Origin: Deltaproteobacteria bacterium
GTDB lineage: Bacteria > Desulfobacterota > Desulfobaccia > Desulfobaccales > 0-14-0-80-60-11
Direction: 5' to 3'
Length of the DNA stretch: 10,077 nucleotides
NCBI GenBank assembly: GCA_016874945.1
Contig: VGSO01000083.1
Coordinates: 1-10,077 of the forward strand
Part shown: positions 6,507-10,077 of the stretch, piece by piece
Numbering within the stretch: the stretch's first letter is position 1
Layout: each line of letters starts with the position of its first letter
The notes under the pieces: generated by a model
Databases searched by the model: none
What the model saw: the letters and a program-made list of their open reading frames with translations, nothing else
What the model was told of the DNA's origin: nothing
Program-made: the position numbers and the translations under genes

Positions 6507-6864
6507 TGTAACTCAACTGGAAACCGTATTGGATAACATTGTCATTAAGCGACCAGAGCCAGCGGCGGACAAGCTCCAACATCTTTGCGCCGACAAAGGC
6601 TATGACGGTAAACCTGCATACCAAAGCATAGTCGACCGGGACTATATCCCGCATGTACGGCGCCGCGGCGAGGAAATCGAGGCGAAAAAAACTGTTCCCG
6701 GCTACCGTGCACGCCGATGGATCGTAGAAGTCTGCCATTCATGGCTCAACAGGTTTCGCAAAATCTTGGTTCGTTATGAAAAAACCCTTTCCAGCTATAT
6801 CGCCTTGATCCATTTAGCAGCAGCCATAATCCGCCGGCGAAAAGCCGGAGTTATTTACGGATAA
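6397..6864 (+). CDS. IS5-family transposase, C-terminal frame (orfB)
   Basis: The catalytic C-terminal half. The homologous part begins after the A7 run with GSKRHLLVEEHGVPLSIVVTGANRHDVTQLE. LCADKGYDGKPAY supplies the second catalytic Asp, and YRARRWIVEVCHSWLNRFRKILVRYEK supplies the catalytic Glu of the YREK-type signature, followed by the hydrophobic helix SYIALIHLAAAII. The frame upstream of 6430 (from about 6397) is open by chance. Joined to orfA by a +1 shift, the product is about 281 residues, normal for the subgroup. With one A fewer in the run the two frames would be continuous. Confidence 0.85.
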   Translation: MVRARRTVGKKGSKRHLLVEEHGVPLSIVVTGANRHDVTQLETVLDNIVIKRPEPAADKLQHLCADKGYDGKPAYQSIVDRDYIPHVRRRGEEIEAKKTVPGYRARRWIVEVCHSWLNRFRKILVRYEKTLSSYIALIHLAAAIIRRRKAGVIYG

Positions 6865-6887
6865 GCCCTTGATCTGTAACTTATTGA

Positions 6888-6904
6888 TAATCCGTAATTA
6901 TCTT
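6888..6904. repeat. Extra IS-end-like sequence beside the IS right end
   Basis: 15 of 17 positions match the left IS end at 5944-5960 in direct orientation (shared core ATCCGTAATTA), about 20 nt beyond the right inverted repeat. It could be a scar of an earlier insertion or a rearranged end. Confidence 0.5.
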
Positions 6905-6906
6905 TA

Positions 6907-6930
6907 CCGAAAACCGAAAACCGAAAACCG
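6907..6930. repeat. Heptamer tandem array, unit CCGAAAA
   Basis: Three perfect CCGAAAA units and a partial fourth. It again has a 7-nt period and a GAA core, but here it lies downstream of an IS rather than beside the glt genes. Confidence 0.85.
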
Positions 6931-7141
6931 TATTACATGGTGGTTAGGGATGAGATGCATTTAAGATAACCATACAATATTCTTATTATATTTAGCAAGT
7001 GTGCGTATATAGAGCAGCTATTATACATAGCGTCATAAATAAATGGACATGATTAATGATTTTGATACCATGCCAATAGGCCAATTATTTATTGATTACA
7101 GTAGATTATCGTTAATATGGTTCATTCGCGCATATTCATAA
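6931..7141. other. AT-rich non-coding stretch
   Basis: About 210 bp of AT-rich sequence with stop codons in all frames. I find no gene, RNA gene or clear repeat. Composition changes abruptly near 7165, where GC-rich codons begin, which suggests a junction with a degraded gene. Confidence 0.5.
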
Positions 7142-7255
7142 ACATATTGCGCTGAGTATAGCTATTACAAGGCGGCCTACTATAAGGCCTTTAAGGCTCT
7201 GAAGCTGGCGAAGGAGGCGGGCAGATTGAAGCCGGAGGACCTGCTCAAGACTTAA
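7142..7255 (+). pseudogene. 3' remnant of an unidentified gene
   Basis: An open stretch without a start codon encodes about 37 residues ending YYKAFKALKLAKEAGRLKPEDLLKT before TAA (7253-7255). The GC-biased third positions and Lys/Ala-rich helical character over the last 30 codons look like genuine coding sequence. In the same frame an upstream TAA at 7139 and AT-rich DNA cut it off. Probably the tail of a gene truncated by insertion or deletion; the family is not recognised. Confidence 0.45.
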
Positions 7256-7259
7256 AATT

Positions 7260-7284
7260 GGGCACGGAAACTTTTCCCGTGCCC
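7260..7284 (-). terminator. Hairpin between a gene remnant and the ChrB-like gene, possibly a bidirectional terminator
   Basis: An 8-bp stem GGGCACGG (7260-7267) / CCGTGCCC (7277-7284). On the - strand it is followed by AATTTTAAG, a weak T-tract, and lies about 35 nt beyond the stop codon of the 7319-7852 gene. On the + strand there is no T-tract. Confidence 0.5.
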
Positions 7285-7318
7285 CATTAGGAGCGGCAGC
7301 CTTGGCATAAGCTTGGCT

Positions 7319-7852
7319 CTATTTTCTTTTTGGGTGACTATGTTCATAAACCCGGCGAGCGAAGTCTTCGAATATCTTTTCGCACATCTTTACCTTATCT
7401 ATGGCCGTCTTTCGCAAAGGCGGTTTTAGAATATCCCGCTTCTCCACCTTTTTGAGCCATTGTTTTAGTTTGTCTAGTTCCTCTTCATTTTCTTCAACTT
7501 CGGCAAAGATAAAATTCTGACGGCTTATTTCATACTCGATTTCTTTGAAGAACGCCTCGCATTTATCAATAATCTCCCGGTATTCTTCATTGCGCGAGTC
7601 GACGAACGCCTTGATGATGCCTTCTTCCTGGCCTTTCAATAAGATATTGCCTGCTATAAGGAGGCTGGCCCCTTGATATTTTTCAATATCCTCAATGAGT
7701 TTCTTAAGTTCGTTCAAACGCTCGGCGGAGTGGGGGATTGCCCATACCGACTGGTAGTTAACCGCGCCCAGCTTTCGCAATTGCCGCCAGACGTAAACCC
7801 TGGCTTTGGACGGTTCGGCAGGCAGACTATAGGAAAAAAACAGCCATCTCAT
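7319..7852 (-). CDS. ChrB N-terminal-domain protein
   Basis: This 177-residue protein matches the N-terminal domain of chromate-resistance protein ChrB: WLFFSYSLPAEPSKARVYVWRQLRKLGAV (3-31), SVWAIPHSAE (35-44), then a Glu-rich region with FVDSRNEEYREIIDKCEAFFKEIE (83-106) and a charged, probably coiled-coil C-terminus. Full ChrB proteins continue into a second domain, which is missing here, and no ChrA transporter is in the window. Stand-alone ChrB_N proteins are known but their role is unclear; a sensor or regulator is one possibility. The ATG at 7852 starts directly at the domain. No good Shine-Dalgarno is seen, and TTATAA ends only a few nt before the ATG, so a very short leader or leaderless mRNA is possible. 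Confidence 0.82.
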   Translation of the reverse strand: MRWLFFSYSLPAEPSKARVYVWRQLRKLGAVNYQSVWAIPHSAERLNELKKLIEDIEKYQGASLLIAGNILLKGQEEGIIKAFVDSRNEEYREIIDKCEAFFKEIEYEISRQNFIFAEVEENEEELDKLKQWLKKVEKRDILKPPLRKTAIDKVKMCEKIFEDFARRVYEHSHPKRK

Positions 7853-7862
7853 CTTTATAACA

Positions 7863-7887
7863 TGCCGTTAAACTGAAATGTTGTCAA
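7863..7887 (-). promoter_or_regulatory. Weak promoter candidate for the ChrB-like gene
   Basis: On the - strand TTGACA (+ coordinates 7882-7887) is followed at a long spacing of about 19 nt by TGTTAT, overlapping TTATAA close to the start codon. The -35 box is perfect but the spacing is poor. Confidence 0.3.
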
Positions 7888-7890
7888 TCA

Positions 7891-8007
7891 TATTACTCGG
7901 AGCATAAAGCAGATGAAGGTGTAGAGCAGGCGCCCCCGCCTGCAACGGAACAGCCGGGGGCGGCTGTTCTACATTTCGGGTTAACCAATTTTCCGCCCCG
8001 AGTAATA
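7891..8007. repeat. Nested palindrome, MITE-like
   Basis: Outer arms 7891-7903 and 7995-8007 pair at 12 of 13 positions (TATTACTCGG core) and enclose the REPIN at 7921-7972. The element is about 117 bp, lies in the intergenic space between two convergent-free - strand genes, and has no coding capacity. A target-site duplication is not evident. Confidence 0.55.
7921..7972. repeat. REPIN: two inverted REP hairpins with GTAG/CTAC ends
   Basis: The first REP begins GTAG (7921-7924) and has the stem GCAGGCG (7926-7932) / CGCCTGC (7937-7943). The second lies on the other strand, ends CTAC (7969-7972), and has the 9-bp stem 7948-7956 / 7961-7969. The two stems differ at two base pairs, and each difference is compensated, so pairing is kept. 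The GTAG head plus hairpin is the known mark of REP sequences mobilised by RAYT transposases; no RAYT gene is in the window. Confidence 0.75.
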
Positions 8008-8114
8008 ACTGAACCATCCAGAGTCATTTTGTCAACTCTCAGTTAAGATTTTGCAGGGTGCGCTGAGAACTTCATCATAACAGACACAAACCCTTTCAAT
8101 CCAGGAGCAGACAA

Positions 8115-8909
8115 TTATGGGGAAAATTCAGCTATTATTGGGTAATGGTCGGAGGCATAATCAGTGATGTCATTTTTAATCACCGCATAGGATTGGGCAT
8201 ACTTTGAAAGCGCAAGGGTGGTAAGAATATAATCAGACCGAAAGGGGACAAATTCGGCTCCCTTGAAGGACGCACTTGGAACTGTGGGGATGTGATGCTT
8301 TCCGAGTTTCTGGGCTATATCAATAAAACCCGCTTGATAAAGGGTTTTCATGACGCTATGGTTTACGGCGCCGTCAGGCTCGATATACCTGGCTTGGAAA
8401 TGTGATGGCAGTTCGTCTAATCCCTTCGGCACGGGATCATATGGTGAAACCGCATTAAAGTCTCCTGCCAATAAAGTTAATTCATTTGGAACCGCATAGT
8501 TGGTCAAGTAACACACTTCCCTTAGGCGAACATGCGGTCCAAAAGGGCAAAGATGAGCACTTATGAAGTTTATGGGTTTGTCAAAAGTAGGGATACTGAC
8601 CTTTAATACCATAACTGCATGGTGAAAATGGATGGAATCAACTTCTGCCGCTATAGGCTGGATGCCTTCTTTTATGAAAATGCCTGTGTTTTGCCCCGTA
8701 TGGGGGGCCTGAGCAATAAATCCTCTCATATTTAAACGTTTTTCCATTTCGAACTGCATAATGGATCCATTGGACGTTAAGTTCTTGGCCTCCTGAACTA
8801 ACAGTACGTCAGGATTTATCCCAGTTATTAACTCAAGTTGCCCCAAAAATCTTCTGTTATTATTGTTGTCATATCCAGCAAATAGAGTATTGTAAGACAT
8901 GACCTTCAT
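8115..8909 (-). CDS. Endonuclease/exonuclease/phosphatase (EEP) family protein
   Basis: This 264-residue protein has the EEP superfamily motifs in order: MSYNTL (N7), LLVQEA (E40, metal ligand), ISAHL (H119), AGDFNA (D150, N152), RSDYIL (D226) and SDHYPI (D254, catalytic H255). Members are metal-dependent phosphodiesterases acting on nucleic acids, phosphoinositides or other phosphoesters. The length fits a single catalytic domain; no signal peptide or extra domain is seen, so it is probably cytoplasmic. The substrate cannot be told from the sequence. The start is well supported: AAGGAG (+ strand 8917-8922) lies 7 nt upstream of the ATG. It lies 80 bp downstream of the antiporter gene on the same strand, and cotranscription is possible. 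It is more AT-rich than the antiporter gene. Confidence 0.88.
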   Translation of the reverse strand: MKVMSYNTLFAGYDNNNNRRFLGQLELITGINPDVLLVQEAKNLTSNGSIMQFEMEKRLNMRGFIAQAPHTGQNTGIFIKEGIQPIAAEVDSIHFHHAVMVLKVSIPTFDKPINFISAHLCPFGPHVRLREVCYLTNYAVPNELTLLAGDFNAVSPYDPVPKGLDELPSHFQARYIEPDGAVNHSVMKTLYQAGFIDIAQKLGKHHIPTVPSASFKGAEFVPFRSDYILTTLALSKYAQSYAVIKNDITDYASDHYPIIAEFSP

Positions 8910-8989
8910 TAGGATTCTCCTTGTTTAAGAGGAAACTAATTTTTTTAACAAAGGGGATAAAGCGACAAAAGGTTTGGGCCTACCATACA

Positions 8990-9955
8990 TCATATCCTCA
9001 ACCCCAGTATCACCGTCCCCGTTACAAAAAAGATATAGAGGGCCATTAATACCACCCCGGCCCAGCGCGGCGTTTTGCCATGCCAGACCACCACCACCAA
9101 CAGGAGCCAGGAGAAGGTTATCGCCGGGAAAACATAATACAAGGCCACCGGCTCCACCTGCAAAGGACGGATCAGGGCCGCAATTCCCAGGGTGAAAAGC
9201 AACTGGAAGACGCAGCTGCCAGCCACATTGCCGATCACCACTTCGGAATGTCCCTTCTTTGCCGGGATGATGGCTTCCACCAATTCCACCGAGTTGACGG
9301 CGATGGCGAGGAGGGTCACCCCCAGAAGGGTTTCGGCAAGGCCGCAGACGCCCAGGCAGACACGCACCCCTTTGATCACCAGCAAGGAGCCGATCACCAA
9401 GCCGATGAGCCCGCCAATCAGCATCAAGGGGAAATGCCAGGTAGGCTCCTTGACGATCTCGCTGACCTCGCCCTCGGCCTCCTCGATCTCGCTTTTGGCG
9501 GCCCGGGTGCGTCCCAGATCCCGAATCAGGTAAACAATGTAGATAAAATAGACCACCAGGGCGATCACTGCGTCCGTACGGCTGATCTTCCCATCCAGGG
9601 AAAGTGCGAACACCAGGGCAATGACCCCGCCAAATATAAAGATATATTTGAGAGGAAAGTCTGGGTGCTCAATGGGATAGATGGCGGCGGCCGACCCCAG
9701 GGCCAATAGGATTAAAAAGGCCACCGTGCCCAGGATGCTGCCGAAGGAGAGCGCGGTCAGGTTTTGATAAGAACCGATCACCGCCGGGCCAAAGACCTCC
9801 AGATCGATGCTGATGATCAGCATGGCCAGGATGAACGGGGTCACCGCCAGCCGGGCGGCGATGCCGATCAGACCCTCCACCAGGTACTTAGCGGCATAAA
9901 TCAAGATGAGGGTGCCGAGCACCAGGAAGCCGATGTTTAAATATAGGTTGTCCAT
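8990..9955 (-). CDS. Divergent CaCA-family sodium/calcium-type exchanger
   Basis: A 321-residue inner-membrane protein with about ten hydrophobic segments in two halves, separated by an acidic cytoplasmic loop (EIEEAEGEVSEIVKE, 156-170). The repeats correspond to the alpha-1 and alpha-2 motifs of the CaCA superfamily (YrbG/NCX_Mj type). Alpha-1 is around LIISIDLEVFGPAVIG...FGSILGT (46-77). Alpha-2 is around LLAIAVNSVELVEAIIPAKKG...IGNVAGSCVFQLLFTLG (215-257). The central Glu of each repeat (E53, E224) is kept. The usual GSN-(I/L)-xN motif is changed to GSILGT and GSCVFQ, and the PEL of GTSLPEL is lost in both repeats. The fold assignment is confident, but the transported ion may differ from calcium. 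The start ATG has a purine-rich AGGGGGG about 6 nt upstream and its own promoter. Confidence 0.85.
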   Translation of the reverse strand: MDNLYLNIGFLVLGTLILIYAAKYLVEGLIGIAARLAVTPFILAMLIISIDLEVFGPAVIGSYQNLTALSFGSILGTVAFLILLALGSAAAIYPIEHPDFPLKYIFIFGGVIALVFALSLDGKISRTDAVIALVVYFIYIVYLIRDLGRTRAAKSEIEEAEGEVSEIVKEPTWHFPLMLIGGLIGLVIGSLLVIKGVRVCLGVCGLAETLLGVTLLAIAVNSVELVEAIIPAKKGHSEVVIGNVAGSCVFQLLFTLGIAALIRPLQVEPVALYYVFPAITFSWLLLVVVVWHGKTPRWAGVVLMALYIFFVTGTVILGLRI

Positions 9956-9986
9956 GCTTTCCCCCCTGTTTTTTTCAATGTAATTA

Positions 9987-10015
9987 ATGTTAATCTAATC
10001 CATCAAAAAAGGCAA
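9987..10015 (-). promoter_or_regulatory. Sigma70-type promoter of the antiporter gene
   Basis: On the - strand, TTGCCT (+ 10010-10015) and TAACAT (+ 9987-9992) are separated by exactly 17 nt, about 30 nt before the start codon. Each box keeps at least four of six consensus bases. Confidence 0.5.
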
Positions 10016-10017
10016 TA

Positions 10018-10045
10018 AATAAATGTAACTAAAGTTACATTTATT
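10018..10045. promoter_or_regulatory. 13-bp perfect palindrome, probable operator
   Basis: AATAAATGTAACT (10018-10030) and its perfect inverted copy (10033-10045) are separated by two bases. It lies two bases upstream of the -35 box of the antiporter promoter. The half-site TTACATT recurs once near the -10 box on the same strand. Position and symmetry suggest a dimeric transcription factor site, for the antiporter or for a gene beyond the window edge. The regulator is unknown. Confidence 0.55.
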
Positions 10046-10077
10046 CAGGCAGGGAGAAAAAATAAAAAGGCCCGGCT

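Larger units (their letters stand above)
5939..6869 (+). mobile_element. IS5-family insertion sequence (IS427-like), about 930 bp
   Basis: Near-perfect 20-bp terminal inverted repeats are seen: AGTGCTTATCCGTAATTAAC at 5939-5958 against the reverse complement of 6850-6869 (18 of 20 identical). They bracket a two-frame DDE transposase. A TTGACA at 5959-5964, just inside the left end, may be the -35 box of its promoter, but no convincing -10 box follows at the right spacing. The right end overlaps the transposase stop region, as usual for compact IS5 members. I cannot see a clear target-site duplication, and the outermost 2-3 bases are uncertain. Confidence 0.88.

Noticed and set aside
5944..6738. 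264-codon open frame on the - strand across the IS
   Set aside because: It is antisense to the transposase, starts and ends at the IS borders, and has no recognisable motif.
9080..9709. 209-codon + strand frame opposite the antiporter
   Set aside because: It is rich in Gln, His and Asp as expected for the complement of hydrophobic membrane codons; no ribosome binding site or motif supports it.
10018..10045. Palindrome considered as an intrinsic terminator
   Set aside because: It is AT-rich, has a 2-nt centre and lacks a T-tract on either side, and it abuts a promoter; an operator fits better.

Overview
The window most resembles accessory-rich chromosome of a GC-rich anaerobic bacterium, probably Desulfobacterota (former Deltaproteobacteria). 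The basis is a split, archaeal-type glutamate synthase with a ferredoxin-like N-terminus and GC-rich housekeeping genes broken up by AT-rich inserts. No rRNA or tRNA is present, so this placement is an inference.

Left half (1-5830, + strand): a glutamate synthase locus. After the last codons of an unidentified upstream gene comes the FMN/Fe-S subunit (GltB2-like, 275-1831). Further on lies a protein that joins the class II glutamine amidotransferase domain to the GXGXG beta-helix domain (GltB1-GltB3 fusion, 3137-5773), followed by a strong intrinsic terminator. The two proteins together supply the domains of a classical GltB. No FAD/NAD(P)H subunit is visible. Between the two glt genes sits an AT-rich cassette (1830-3121) with two genes: an unidentified protein faintly like HhH-GPD DNA glycosylases, and an S23-type four-helix-bundle protein. 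The cassette is bounded by a perfect 33-bp inverted repeat built from 7-nt tandem repeats. Another heptamer array runs directly into the start codon of the four-helix-bundle gene. A separate 27-bp perfect heptamer inverted repeat lies just upstream of gltB2. These heptamer structures are the most unusual part of the window.

Middle (5831-7318): a REP-like hairpin, then a complete IS5-family (IS427-like) element whose transposase is split across two frames at an A7 run. It is followed by a short heptamer array, an AT-rich stretch with no gene I can identify, and a short 3' gene remnant.

Right part (7319-10077, all genes on the - strand): a stand-alone ChrB N-terminal-domain protein, a REPIN-like nested palindrome, an endonuclease/exonuclease/phosphatase-family protein, and a divergent CaCA-family cation antiporter. 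The antiporter has a recognisable promoter and a 13-bp perfect palindrome just upstream of its -35 box. These three genes have separate leader regions and do not form an obvious operon with a shared function.
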